Assembly (NCBI RefSeq): GCF_900114535.1
Contig: NZ_FOTK01000032.1
Coordinates: 1-64,000, forward strand
Direction: 5' to 3'
DNA from: Methylobacterium pseudosasicola
Lineage (GTDB): Bacteria > Pseudomonadota > Alphaproteobacteria > Rhizobiales > Beijerinckiaceae
DNA length: 64,000 bases
Positions within the stretch are counted from its first letter, which is position 1, and each line of letters opens with the position of its first letter. Below the pieces are notes generated by a model. The model saw only the letters and a program-made list of their open reading frames with translations, was not told the DNA's origin and did not search any database. Shown here piece after piece: positions 53,439-62,051 of this stretch. The translations under genes were made by a program, and so were the position numbers.

Positions 53439-53903
53439 ATGAAAGAAAATACAAAATTCGATCGCCCTAGCGATATCGTCACCTTAACCGCGGACATCGT
53501 CGCCGCGTACATCTCGAACAACTCTGTGCCGGTAGCCGGACTTCCGGGGCTCATTCACAGCGTGCGACGCACAGTTTCAGGGCTAACCTTAGGCGGCGTT
53601 CCCGATGCCGTCGTCATGGACGCCGATGTGCAAAGGCCGAGCCCGGCCCAGATCCGCAAGTCGGTCCAGCAGGAGGGGATCGTCAGCTTCATCGATGGCA
53701 AGACCTACAAGACCTTGAAGCGGCACCTGACAGCCAACGGCCTGAGCCCGCAGGGCTACCGCGAGCGCTACGGCCTGCCTGCCGATTACCCGATGGTTGC
53801 ACCGAGCTACGCCGAGTGGCGTTCCGCCCTCGCCAAGTCGTTCGGGCTCGGCCAGCCCAGCGTTATGGCCGGGCGTGGTCGGAAAGCTCGCAAGGCAGCC
53901 TGA
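53439..53903 (+). CDS. mucR: MucR/Ros-family transcriptional regulator, zinc site degenerate
   Basis: 154 residues. The family layout is intact: N-terminal helical oligomerisation half (IVTLTADIVAAYISNNSVPVAGLPGLI, SVRRTV) and C-terminal DNA-binding half KTLKRHLTANGLSPQGYRERYGLPADYPMVAPSYAEWR. The Cys that usually opens the finger is Ser (IVSFIDGK) and the second His position is Asn (RHLTANG). Some Mesorhizobium Ros homologues fold without zinc, so this can still be functional. MucR proteins control motility, exopolysaccharide and virulence-type genes. Confidence 0.9.
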   Translation: MKENTKFDRPSDIVTLTADIVAAYISNNSVPVAGLPGLIHSVRRTVSGLTLGGVPDAVVMDADVQRPSPAQIRKSVQQEGIVSFIDGKTYKTLKRHLTANGLSPQGYRERYGLPADYPMVAPSYAEWRSALAKSFGLGQPSVMAGRGRKARKAA

Positions 53904-53915
53904 TCCGAACGTTGC

Positions 53916-53953
53916 TGCCCCGCCGCCCGATCTGATCATGGGATGGCGGGGCT
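53916..53953. repeat. Dispersed 38-bp palindromic element, copy 2
   Basis: GCCCCGCC and GGCGGGGC are perfect eight-base arms around a CGATCTGATCA core, 12 bases after the mucR stop. It matches the copy at 47976-48013 at 32 of 38 positions; the right arm and the core are the most conserved. Confidence 0.85.
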
Positions 53954-54066
53954 ATCAGGTCCTGCGGCGGAGCCGATACGCAACGCGGCACGGGTTACAG
54001 GATGCCGGGGAACAGTTAGTCGAAGCACTACGACTAGGACCGGCTAGGGTCCCGGAACGGGAAGGG

Positions 54067-54414
54067 TCAGGCGCTCTTCAGGTTAGCTGTACTCTCCTTG
54101 CTGCCGTGCCGGTCAGCCTCGACGTCCCGCAGAGCCTCGCGCCTGTTGACAGCCATGGCGCTGGGCCGAGGCTCCCAACGGAATTCGGTCAGTAGCTGGC
54201 CATCGGCGCCAAAGATGCCCTGCCAGCCAAATTTGTCGCCGGTGATCGTCACCCGCGAGCGGCCTTCATCACGGCCATATCCACGATCGAGACGGCTATC
54301 GATGCGATCGAGAGCGACCTGCCTTCGCAGTATCCATTCTTCTACACCAAGCCGGCGAGCCAGTTCTGCAGGTTTGATCCGCCAACCACCCTGCTTGTCG
54401 AGATCGAGACGCAC
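54067..54414 (-). CDS. Hypothetical protein, DUF6522-like
   Basis: 115 residues from GTG at 54414. LDKQGGWRIKPAELARRLGVEEWILRRQVALDRIDSRLDRGYGRDEGRSRVTIT, then WQGIFGADGQLLTEFRWEPR. This layout (bind-like helical N-terminus, then acidic RGYGRDEGRSRVTI block) recalls DUF6522 proteins common in Methylobacterium. Assignment is tentative. Confidence 0.65.
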   Translation of the reverse strand: MRLDLDKQGGWRIKPAELARRLGVEEWILRRQVALDRIDSRLDRGYGRDEGRSRVTITGDKFGWQGIFGADGQLLTEFRWEPRPSAMAVNRREALRDVEADRHGSKESTANLKSA

Positions 54415-54536
54415 GCGCTAGTCCTCCGCATCTGCGGAGGTCTCTGCAAGCGGCAGTCCATCCAAATGTAGATGCGGATTTTGCTACCTCGCGCCCTATC
54501 TCACCCTCTCGCTGCTCAGGCCGATAGGGCGGTCCG

Positions 54537-54734
54537 ATGCTGTACTCGACGTGCCGGACATGCGGCAGGCACATCAATCAATCTGCCAGGATCTGCGCCC
54601 ATTGCGGTGCTCTCACCGGCGTGACCATGCGCTCGAAGGAAAGGCCCGCCGTCGGTTTCTCCAGCTTCATCGCCGCGACGGTCGTGGGCCTCGTCGCACT
54701 CGTGATTGCGAAGTGGACCGGACTACTCCCCTAG
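54537..54734 (+). CDS. Zinc-ribbon small membrane protein
   Basis: 65 residues from ATG at 54537. Two CxxC pairs, CRTCGRHI and CAHCGAL, form a zinc ribbon, followed by a single membrane helix (FSSFIAATVVGLVALVIAKW). Such proteins are widespread and uncharacterised. Confidence 0.75.
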   Translation: MLYSTCRTCGRHINQSARICAHCGALTGVTMRSKERPAVGFSSFIAATVVGLVALVIAKWTGLLP

Positions 54735-54753
54735 CATCAGCCTCTGAAGCGGC

Positions 54754-54993
54754 TCACGGCGGAGCGTCGCTGACGTTTTCATCAGGGCCAGCCACCGGGA
54801 AGCTGGCACCCGCAGCGCGCAGTGTCTGCATCAGAGCGTTCAGCTGCGCGATCGTGACGGCCGGCTCACCGGGGCTGCTCTCAGCCCGCTCCACCACACC
54901 CAGCGGGACCTTTGCTCTGGTAGCCAAGACCTGCTGTCTCCAGCCGAGTGCCACGCGTGCTGCGCGGAGCTGGGGACCCGTGATCACCCTCAT
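54754..54993 (-). CDS. XRE-family small helix-turn-helix regulator
   Basis: 79 residues. TGPQLRAARVALGWRQQVLATRAKVPLGVVERAE is a Cro/C1-type helix-turn-helix with GWRQQVLA in the turn. The rest (VTIAQLNALMQTLRAAG) completes the five-helix domain. The target is unknown. It converges on the zinc-ribbon gene. Confidence 0.85.
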   Translation of the reverse strand: MRVITGPQLRAARVALGWRQQVLATRAKVPLGVVERAESSPGEPAVTIAQLNALMQTLRAAGASFPVAGPDENVSDAPP

Positions 54994-55053
54994 CTGCTCC
55001 TATGGCCAAGCGCCTGCAGCGCCGGCTTCTATCTCATAAGCACGATGGAGGTG

Positions 55054-55212
55054 CTACTTGCCCCCACCGCCTTTGTAAGCCGTGATCGCGCGCCGGCAGT
55101 TCTCCGAGATCTTGTCCAAGTTCGCCTTGAAGCAGGCGTCCATCTCGGGGCTGTCCGGATCCTTGCCGTTGCAGAAGGTGACAGCGTCGCCGGAGCAGTA
55201 GGTTATGATAGA
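55054..55212 (-). pseudogene. C-terminal remnant of an exported Cys-rich protein
   Basis: Read on the minus strand the frame gives YCSGDAVTFCNGKDPDSPEM, then ACFKANLDKISENCRRAITAYKGGGGK and TAG at 55054. The pattern of four Cys with a C-x3-K-x-L-x(4)-S-x-x-C motif is like the Cys-rich-repeat family of exported proteins. The upstream side enters the integration-arm sequence at about 55215 without a start, so the N-terminal part with its signal peptide has been cut off. Confidence 0.55.
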
Positions 55213-55276
55213 TCTAGAGTAGCGCTAAGCCATTGATTGGAAGGCGATCTTGGACAGCTGCGCTAACGGTGCGCTA
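55203..55276 (+). other. Integration-arm-like sequence, copy 2
   Basis: GGTTATGAT at 55201-55209 equals the anticodon-loop core of the tRNA fragment. GCTAAGCCATTGATTGG at 55224-55240 follows, then two TGCGCTA heptamers at 55259-55265 and 55270-55276, 11 bp apart. Spacing from GCTAAG to the first heptamer is 35 bp here and 36 bp at copy 1. Same orientation as copy 1. Confidence 0.65.
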
Positions 55277-55483
55277 TCTCTGAAATATGCTGTCCCGGGA
55301 GCCTGCGACGAGCTTGCATGACTGCTGTCCGACGATGCCAGCCGCGCGAAGCGCTGACGGCACTCCTCCAAAGGGACCGTTCGTCAGCCATCCGGCAACT
55401 TCGGCTTGGGGTGGAAAGCAGTGGTTAGCACAAAGCCCGAGAGCGGACATTCAATCTCGTCCACAACGTGATGATAGTTCGGG

Positions 55484-56248
55484 CTACTGCGCCTCCGGGT
55501 CGGCGCTCCCCTCGATCAGTCGGGCGTACTCGATCTCGGCCAAGCCGTAGCTGTCCCCCGCCAGGTCAAGCAGGCGTTCACGGTCGATGATTTGGACGCA
55601 GCCCCGGCGCGTGGCGACGAGGCCATCCTTCACCAGCGACTGCATCGCAATCGTCACGCCAGGCCGTTCTACGCCCAGCATCAGCGACATGAACTCCTGC
55701 GTGACCGTGATCTCATCGCCCTCAACCCGATCGTCGCACATCAGCAGCCAGCGGGCGAGGCGGGTTGGCGTACCGCCCCGTGCGTTTGCGAACGCCGTTT
55801 GCGCGGTCTGGATAGTTTGGGCCTGGATGTAACGGTGCAGGAGACCGCGCAGGGCGGGGCGTCGCTCCACTTCAGCGCGCAGGTCGGACACATCGACCGA
55901 CAATATGTGCCCAGCTGCCTGCACGAAGTGGGTAAACGGGCTGCGATCGTCGCCGAGCAAGACCGGAGCGGCACCAACCAGGGCCTCATGGCCGAGCAAT
56001 CCAATCTCGACGCGACCGCTGGGCGCATCGGAGGTGACGGAGACGATGCCCGCCTCCACGAAGTGGACGGTCCTGATCTGCGTGTTGGCCGAGATGAGCA
56101 CTCGCTTGAGGGGTATCACCTCGGGACGAAGCGCAGGCGCCAGGGCAGCAAAGTCCTCTGGCGGCAGCGCGCGCAGGAGGCGATTGCGTAGGTCGGTCTG
56201 CTTGAGGGGTGCCACGTGTGCTCTTGCGTTCCGGGCAAGAGCACACAC
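55484..56248 (-). CDS. Crp/Fnr-family transcriptional regulator
   Basis: 254 residues from GTG at 56248; a GTG at 56215 gives a shorter, perhaps better start (APLKQTDLRNRLL). Cyclic-nucleotide-binding-type beta barrel: ISANTQIRTVHFVEAGIVSV and PSGRVEIGLLGHEALVGAAPVL. The C-terminal winged helix has ITVTQEFMSLMLGVERPGVTIAMQSLVKDGLVATRRGCVQIID. No Cys cluster for an FeS centre, so not Fnr proper. Many Methylobacterium regulators of this type respond to redox or stationary phase; the ligand is unknown. Confidence 0.9.
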   Translation of the reverse strand: MCALARNARAHVAPLKQTDLRNRLLRALPPEDFAALAPALRPEVIPLKRVLISANTQIRTVHFVEAGIVSVTSDAPSGRVEIGLLGHEALVGAAPVLLGDDRSPFTHFVQAAGHILSVDVSDLRAEVERRPALRGLLHRYIQAQTIQTAQTAFANARGGTPTRLARWLLMCDDRVEGDEITVTQEFMSLMLGVERPGVTIAMQSLVKDGLVATRRGCVQIIDRERLLDLAGDSYGLAEIEYARLIEGSADPEAQ

Positions 56249-56511
56249 TGTCCCTCAATCGTCAGCGCCCTGAAACGAGCTGACCACAGTGAATATATGG
56301 TGATCAATAGAAATAATGTAAATCGTTCAGTATCGTATATCTTTTACATTCGATCTCGATTGCGGGCTGGATGTAAATTTCTTACTTATCGGTTCCGATT
56401 GTGAACACACGGACACCCACCAGAAGACCTTGCGATGGTCCGAGAAGGGTGGGGAACAGACTTTGGCCTTTCAGCGGGAAGCGGACGTTCCGCCTACGAT
56501 CCTTGGTGTGC

Positions 56512-59500
56512 TCACGGTGCGTGGATGAGATCCTTGATCCGCGAGGCGAGCGCTTCCATCGCGAACGGCTTGGTCAGCACCTGCATGCCGGGCTCCAGGT
56601 GCCCGTTGCCGAGAAACGCGTTCTCCGCGTAGCCGGTGATGAACAGCACTTTGAGGTCAGGTCGCCGCTCGCGGCCCGCATCCGCCATCTGCCGCCCGTT
56701 CATGCCGCCTGGCAGACCGACGTCGGTGACGAGTAGGTCGATGCGCACGTCCGATTGCAGGACCTTCAGCCCGGCGACGCTGTCGGCCGCCTCGATCGCC
56801 GTGTAACCGAGATCCTCCAAGACCTCGGTGACCAACATGCGAACGGATGGCTCATCGTCGACGATGAGTACCGTCTCACCGTCTTTGGCACGCGCCACCT
56901 CCGCGAGCATGCCAACGGCGTCATCCTCGTCGGTCTCCCCGTAGTGCCGCGGCAAATACAGGCACACGGTCGTGCCAAGGCCGACCTCCGAGTAGATCCG
57001 CACCTGGCCGCCCGACTGCCGGGCGAAGCCGTAGATCATCGACAGGCCGAGGCCCGTGCCCTCGCCCAGCGGCTTGGTCGTGAAGAACGGCTCGAACACC
57101 TTGGCGATCACCTCCGGCGGCATGCCGGTGCCGGTGTCAGTCACGCACAGCGACAGGTACTGCCCTTCCGGGATCTCGTGCTTGATCGCGGCCGGTCGAT
57201 CCAGCCACTTGTTGGAGATCTCAATGGTAATGCGCCCACCGTCCGGCATCGCGTCGCGGGCGTTGATACACAAGTTCAGCAGCGCGTTCTCAAGCTGGCC
57301 CGGGTCGATCAACGTGGGCCACAGCCCCGCGGCGCCGACCACCTCCAGCGCGATCTGCGGCCCGATGGTGCGTCGGATTAGCTCTTCCATCTCCAGCACC
57401 AGTCGGTTCACGTTGGTGGGCTTGGGGTCGAGCGTCTGGCGGCGCGAGAAGGCGAGTAGACGGTGGGTGAGCGCGGCGGCGCGCTTGGCCGCGCCCTGGG
57501 CCACCGTCATGTAGCGGTCGAGATCGTTCAGCCGCCCTTGGCTCATCCGGGTCTGCATCAACTCCAGGCTCCCGGAGATGCCGGCGAGCAGGTTGTTGAA
57601 GTCGTGCGCCAGCCCACCCGTGAGCTGGCCGACCGCTTCCATCTTCTGCGACTGGCGGAGCAGCTCCTCGGCCTTCATGAGCTCCGCCGTGCGCTCGGCG
57701 ACGTGCTGCTCCAGCGTCTCGTTGAGGGCGCGAAGATCCGCGGCGGCACGGTCGCGCTCGGCCTCGACGGCGCGACGCGCCTCGACGTCGAGAAGAACGC
57801 CGGGGAAGCTCAGGGGCGTACCGTCCGGTCCATGGTCGACCCGACCATTGGCTTCCAACCAATAGTATTTCCCGTCCGCGCGCCGGGTGCGATACTGATG
57901 GGCGTAGGCACCGCCGCGCGCGACGGCCTCGTTGATCGCCTCGGCCAGCCCCGCCTGGTCGTCGGGGTGGACGGTCGCGACGATCTGAGCGAGCGGGATG
58001 CCTTCCCGGCCGAGCGCCGGATCCAGGCCGAAGGCACTTGCGAAGGCCTCGTCGATGGTGAAGCGGTCGGTCGGCAAATCCCAGTGCCAGGTGCCGATGA
58101 TCGCCCCGGCCGCAAGCGCGAGTTGGACGCGCTCCACGTTCTCACGCGCGAGCGCCTCGCTGGCGCGCAGGCGCTCCTCCGCCACGCGCCGGGCAGTAAC
58201 GTCGTTGAAGAAGATTGCGATCTGCTGCTCGACCGGATCACCGACCGGGACAGCCCGGACCTCGAACCAGCGCCCAAATGCCTCGGCATAGTTCTCGAAG
58301 TTGGCGGGCTCTCTGGTCTTGGCGACCCGCCCGTAGGTCTCGAACCAAAAGCGCTCCAGGTCCGGGGCGAACTCCGTGACCCACTTCCCGCGCAGATTGA
58401 CCCCGGCCTCTCGCTCGAAAGCGGGATTGGCCTCGACGAAGCGGTAGTCCACCGGCTCATCATCGGCGTCGAACTTGACCTGAACGATGGCGAAGGCCGC
58501 CTCGACCGTGTCCAAGATCGTCCTGAACCGCTCGTCGCTGCGCGCCAGGGCGTCGATCGCCTGTCGCTGTTCGGTGACGTCACGGGCTATGCCCGAGAAC
58601 CGCATCGGACGCCCGGCGGGGTCGCGTTCGATTTCCCCCTTGCGGGCGATCCAACGCAGTTCGCCGGTGTCCGGACGGCGGATACGGTACTCGACATCCC
58701 GAGGCGGCTCGCCCTCTCGCCGGGTCTCCGCGGTCGAGATGAGATGCGCGTCCTCGGGGATGATCAGGCCCTCGAACGCGGTCGCCGGGTAGCTCGCCCG
58801 CTCGGGCAAGCCGTAGAGGCGACAGAACTCCGGGGTCGGGGTGAGAACGTTGTCGGCCAAGTCGATCGTGAACAGGCCGACACCGCCGGCCGCCTGCGCC
58901 TGACGTAGGCGCTCCTCCGCTTCCGCGAGTGCCTGTCCCGCCAAGTGCTGGTCGGTGCGGTCGCGCAGGATCTTGACGAAGCCGATGGCCGTGCCGGCCT
59001 CGTCGCGCACGGCCATCATCTCGCCGGCGGCCCAGAACCGCTCACCGCCCTTGCGCAGATGCCAGCGCTCGTCGATGCCGCGGCCCTCGGTCAGGGCGCT
59101 GTGCATCTCCTGCGCGGGGATATCGGCGGCGCGGTCCTCCGGCGTGAAGAACACGTCGGCGGGCTTGCCGCAGATGTCCTCAGGTGTCCAACCGAGGATG
59201 CGCGTGGCGCCCTCGTTCCAGTCGATCACATGCCCGTCGAGGTCGATCACGATGATGGCGTAGTCGGTGGCGCTCTCGAACACCGCCCGGTACCGGCTCT
59301 CGCTCGCCTGCACGGCACGCTGAGCGGCGGCCTCGCGGGCTTCGATCAGGCCAGCCGAGGCCGCACCGGCGAACAGCCGGGCGACTTGCAGGTGACGCTC
59401 CGTGAAGGCGTCCGGTCGGCTCGATTGCAGCTTCAGCACACCGATGCTCTTACGCCCCCGGAATACCGGCACGGTCACGCACGAGCGCAGCTTCATCCGC

Positions 59501-60345
59501 TCGGCCCGGAGCTGGTTGACGCGCAGGTCGACCCGCACGTCCGGCACCAGCAACGGCTTGCGGGACTGGAAGCAGGCTCCGGACAGGCTGCCCTCCAGCG
59601 GCACGCGCTGACCCCGGAAGGCTTTGAGGGTGCCGGCAACGGCCCGGTAATCCAGCGCCTTGCCGTCGACGAGCTCGACGGCCCCGCCGTCAGCCTCGGA
59701 CACGGCTTCCATGGCGCCGTCGATGAGGATCTTCAGGATGGCGTCGAGGTCACCCCCGGCTTCCGAGATTGCCATCTGCGTGCGGTGGAGCGTCTCGCGG
59801 GTATGCTGAACCACCGCCTGTTCGGCCAGCAGCGCGTCGCGGCCGGCCACAGCCCGCCTGAGATCGAGCTGGCTCATCACCTGTCGTGCGAGCGCCTTCA
59901 GGTTGCTGGCCTGAGCCTCGGTTAGACCACTCGGACGCGGCGCGGTGTCGATGACGCACAGGCTGCCGATGACCTGCCCCTCGGCGGTGCGCAGTGGCGC
60001 GCCGGCATAAAACCGGATGTACGGATCGCCGGTGACGAGCGGGTTCGCCTCGGTGCGCGGATCAACCGTGAGATCCGGGATGACGAGCAGGTCCGGCTCG
60101 GCCAGGGCGTGGGCGCAGACCGAGCTATTGAGGTCGGTCTCGCAGTGGGGAAACCCGACGCGGGCTTTGAACCATTGCCGATCGGCCGCGACGAGGCTGA
60201 CCAGGGCCACCGGGGTCTGGCACAGCTGGGTGGCCAGCTGCACGATGTCGTCGAAGCCTTCCTCGGGCGCGGTGTCGAGGATGTTGTGGGCGTCGAGCGC
60301 GGCGAGCCGGACCGGATCACGGACGATATCAGCGATGGCGGACAT
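56512..60345 (-). CDS. Hybrid sensor histidine kinase, GAF-GAF-PAS(x4)-HisKA-HATPase-REC
   Basis: 1277 residues, no membrane segment. N-terminal GAF (DTAPEEGFDDIVQLATQLCQTPVALVSLVAADRQWFKAR) is the subtype seen in many alphaproteobacterial sensors. A second GAF lies at about 190-335. Four PAS domains follow (about 350-870; VIDWNEGATRILGWTPEDICGK is the first). The kinase core shows GGLAHDFNNLLAGI with the phosphorylated His, an ATPase part with NLCINARDAM and GTGLGLSMIYGFARQSGG. A receiver ends the protein (VLIVDDEPSVRMLV, LVTDVGLPGGMNG, LFITGYAENAF). It lacks an HTH partner in the window. Preceded by a ParD-like gene six bases away. Confidence 0.92.
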   Translation of the reverse strand: MSAIADIVRDPVRLAALDAHNILDTAPEEGFDDIVQLATQLCQTPVALVSLVAADRQWFKARVGFPHCETDLNSSVCAHALAEPDLLVIPDLTVDPRTEANPLVTGDPYIRFYAGAPLRTAEGQVIGSLCVIDTAPRPSGLTEAQASNLKALARQVMSQLDLRRAVAGRDALLAEQAVVQHTRETLHRTQMAISEAGGDLDAILKILIDGAMEAVSEADGGAVELVDGKALDYRAVAGTLKAFRGQRVPLEGSLSGACFQSRKPLLVPDVRVDLRVNQLRAERMKLRSCVTVPVFRGRKSIGVLKLQSSRPDAFTERHLQVARLFAGAASAGLIEAREAAAQRAVQASESRYRAVFESATDYAIIVIDLDGHVIDWNEGATRILGWTPEDICGKPADVFFTPEDRAADIPAQEMHSALTEGRGIDERWHLRKGGERFWAAGEMMAVRDEAGTAIGFVKILRDRTDQHLAGQALAEAEERLRQAQAAGGVGLFTIDLADNVLTPTPEFCRLYGLPERASYPATAFEGLIIPEDAHLISTAETRREGEPPRDVEYRIRRPDTGELRWIARKGEIERDPAGRPMRFSGIARDVTEQRQAIDALARSDERFRTILDTVEAAFAIVQVKFDADDEPVDYRFVEANPAFEREAGVNLRGKWVTEFAPDLERFWFETYGRVAKTREPANFENYAEAFGRWFEVRAVPVGDPVEQQIAIFFNDVTARRVAEERLRASEALARENVERVQLALAAGAIIGTWHWDLPTDRFTIDEAFASAFGLDPALGREGIPLAQIVATVHPDDQAGLAEAINEAVARGGAYAHQYRTRRADGKYYWLEANGRVDHGPDGTPLSFPGVLLDVEARRAVEAERDRAAADLRALNETLEQHVAERTAELMKAEELLRQSQKMEAVGQLTGGLAHDFNNLLAGISGSLELMQTRMSQGRLNDLDRYMTVAQGAAKRAAALTHRLLAFSRRQTLDPKPTNVNRLVLEMEELIRRTIGPQIALEVVGAAGLWPTLIDPGQLENALLNLCINARDAMPDGGRITIEISNKWLDRPAAIKHEIPEGQYLSLCVTDTGTGMPPEVIAKVFEPFFTTKPLGEGTGLGLSMIYGFARQSGGQVRIYSEVGLGTTVCLYLPRHYGETDEDDAVGMLAEVARAKDGETVLIVDDEPSVRMLVTEVLEDLGYTAIEAADSVAGLKVLQSDVRIDLLVTDVGLPGGMNGRQMADAGRERRPDLKVLFITGYAENAFLGNGHLEPGMQVLTKPFAMEALASRIKDLIHAP

Positions 60346-60351
60346 GACGCT

Positions 60352-60552
60352 TCAGACCGAACCGCGCTCGGTCGCCGACCGCCCACCCATAGGCGGGGTG
60401 CTGAGTATGGCGCCCTCACGGTCGATCTGTAGGCGCAGAGCCGAGCGGACGACCTCGCTGGCGCTGCTGTAACGCCCCGAGGCGACCTGGGCCCGGATGT
60501 AGGCTTCTAGCTCTTTCGTGAGAGCGATGCAGCGCGTGGGCGTGGCGGACAT
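60352..60552 (-). CDS. ParD-like antitoxin (ribbon-helix-helix), no toxin partner
   Basis: 66 residues from ATG at 60552. TKELEAYIRAQVASGRYSSASEVVRSALRLQIDRE is the ParD/CopG ribbon-helix-helix plus the start of the toxin-binding region, but the rest (GAILSTPPMGGRSATERGSV) is not ParD-like and no ParE gene follows. Instead the large kinase starts six bases later in the same direction. It may be a solitary regulator controlling that kinase. Confidence 0.75.
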   Translation of the reverse strand: MSATPTRCIALTKELEAYIRAQVASGRYSSASEVVRSALRLQIDREGAILSTPPMGGRSATERGSV

Positions 60553-60912
60553 GGGTCGCCCTCGCACGGCTGAGCAGAGCTATCAATCCTTATGGGTGAC
60601 GGCGGCCTTCAACTCTACGCCATCACCGATCTCGATAATTCTCCGTTCCCGGTGCCGATTGCGGCACGATCGCCTTCCACCCGCCCCAGTCGTACAGCCC
60701 TACTTCTTCACGCGCCTGGGAGCGGACCTTCCGACCTTCTGCAACGGGTCGGAAGCGGGCGGAAGGGCGATGTCCGCTTCAATGCCGCGCTCCGCGAGCG
60801 GACCGTTGCAGATCCGTTCAACCAAGCTTGAGAAGGGGCCTATGGGTCTGCCTTGATGACGTGTTGTAGCAATTGTGCTTAGGGCAGAAATTTTATTTAG
60901 TATAACTTGGTA
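60553..60912. other. Intergenic region
   Basis: About 360 bases. A 79-residue plus-strand frame at 60592-60831 shows no natural pattern. I see nothing I can support in this stretch. Confidence 0.5.
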
Positions 60913-61773
60913 TTATTGCGTCCACAGAACCTCTTTGATAGCGCAGCTCGTAATACTGCGGCCAGCAAAAAATTCGGTGTTATAGAGGGTGATGCGCTGC
61001 CCCGGCGGTACGATGTAGCTGGTGGCGTCCGCATACAAGGGGATCACCCAGAGATCCTGCTTGTGCGGACTGCTGCCGCTCGCAGCGTTCAGGACCCAAC
61101 ATGAAAAACCCACCCGTGTGAGGCTGGCGTCCCGCCGCGTGTTGGTGACCTCAAACACGTAGCGGTTGTCCTTGTCCTTGGCGGAGGTGAACGAGGGTTT
61201 GAATTTGGGATCCGCGTAGAATTCCGCGGAATCGATGCCGCAGGTGGTGAGAGGCAAGCTCATGCCGGGCTCCCACAGGATGCCGGACCTGCTCAATAAC
61301 CGCTGCTCCACCTCCTCACCCGGGGCGAGCCATCCCCCGGCACCCACTGAGATCGTCTGCACCCTCTGGCTGGGGGTACCGTTCGCGAACACTGGCGTGC
61401 ATCGGACCATAGCCAGGCGCAGCCAATCTCGAGGATGCCGATTGGTGATCCTCCCGTACAGGTGAGAGCCTTCGATCCGGGTCTCCAGGTTCACGGGTGC
61501 ATCCGCGCCGTAGCGGTGAAAGGCGCCGCTGGGTTTGATCCCATCCTGAAGAATGTATTCGCTGTAACCCATGGCCAGGGGGAGCGCCCCAACGACGAGC
61601 AGCATTAGGATCGAGCTGCGAAGTACACCCGCCACGAGGATGAGAAGGCCAGCGCCGAACACCAACACGCCGAGGATGATGAACTCGTACAAGTAGGGGG
61701 CGAATGGATCGAGGCCGTAGTACCAAGCTGCGAGCGTGCCGATGGCCGTGCTCGTGAGCCAGAGCCTGAGCAT
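60913..61773 (-). CDS. Membrane protein of unknown family with periplasmic domain
   Basis: 286 residues. Three hydrophobic segments in the first 75 residues, then a soluble part of about 210 residues. It contains pairs of Cys (RCTPVF, TTCGIDS, SCWVLN, SCAIKE) and a beta-rich pattern (GSHLYGRITNRHPRDWLRLAMVRC). ILWEPGMSLPLTTCGID and RYVFEVTNTRRDASLTRVGFSCW are candidate conserved blocks. No family recognised. Confidence 0.75.
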   Translation of the reverse strand: MLRLWLTSTAIGTLAAWYYGLDPFAPYLYEFIILGVLVFGAGLLILVAGVLRSSILMLLVVGALPLAMGYSEYILQDGIKPSGAFHRYGADAPVNLETRIEGSHLYGRITNRHPRDWLRLAMVRCTPVFANGTPSQRVQTISVGAGGWLAPGEEVEQRLLSRSGILWEPGMSLPLTTCGIDSAEFYADPKFKPSFTSAKDKDNRYVFEVTNTRRDASLTRVGFSCWVLNAASGSSPHKQDLWVIPLYADATSYIVPPGQRITLYNTEFFAGRSITSCAIKEVLWTQ

Positions 61774-62051
61774 GCCTTATCCTCGCGTCGTTGGAGGATC
61801 AGTTGGGCAAACCCACTCCGAGTGCTGCCTCCTCCCCTCACAGCGACAGCTGTCATCCCGCGCCCAGGAAGCCCCAGCACCGGCGGGGCGCGGGTTCAGC
61901 GCTCTAGCAGCCCGGGAGCCCTTCAAGCGTGTGGGCGAGCGTCCTGGAGCAGGGCTGATAACTCTGGCCATCACCGCTGGGGCGATGGCACATATTCGCT
62001 CATGTCCACGCTCACCCATTCCCTGTCTGGGGTCTCCTCACTCGATCCAGC

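Noticed and set aside
60592..60831. 79-residue plus-strand frame
   Set aside because: Composition and lack of any pattern indicate a chance open frame in high-GC DNA.
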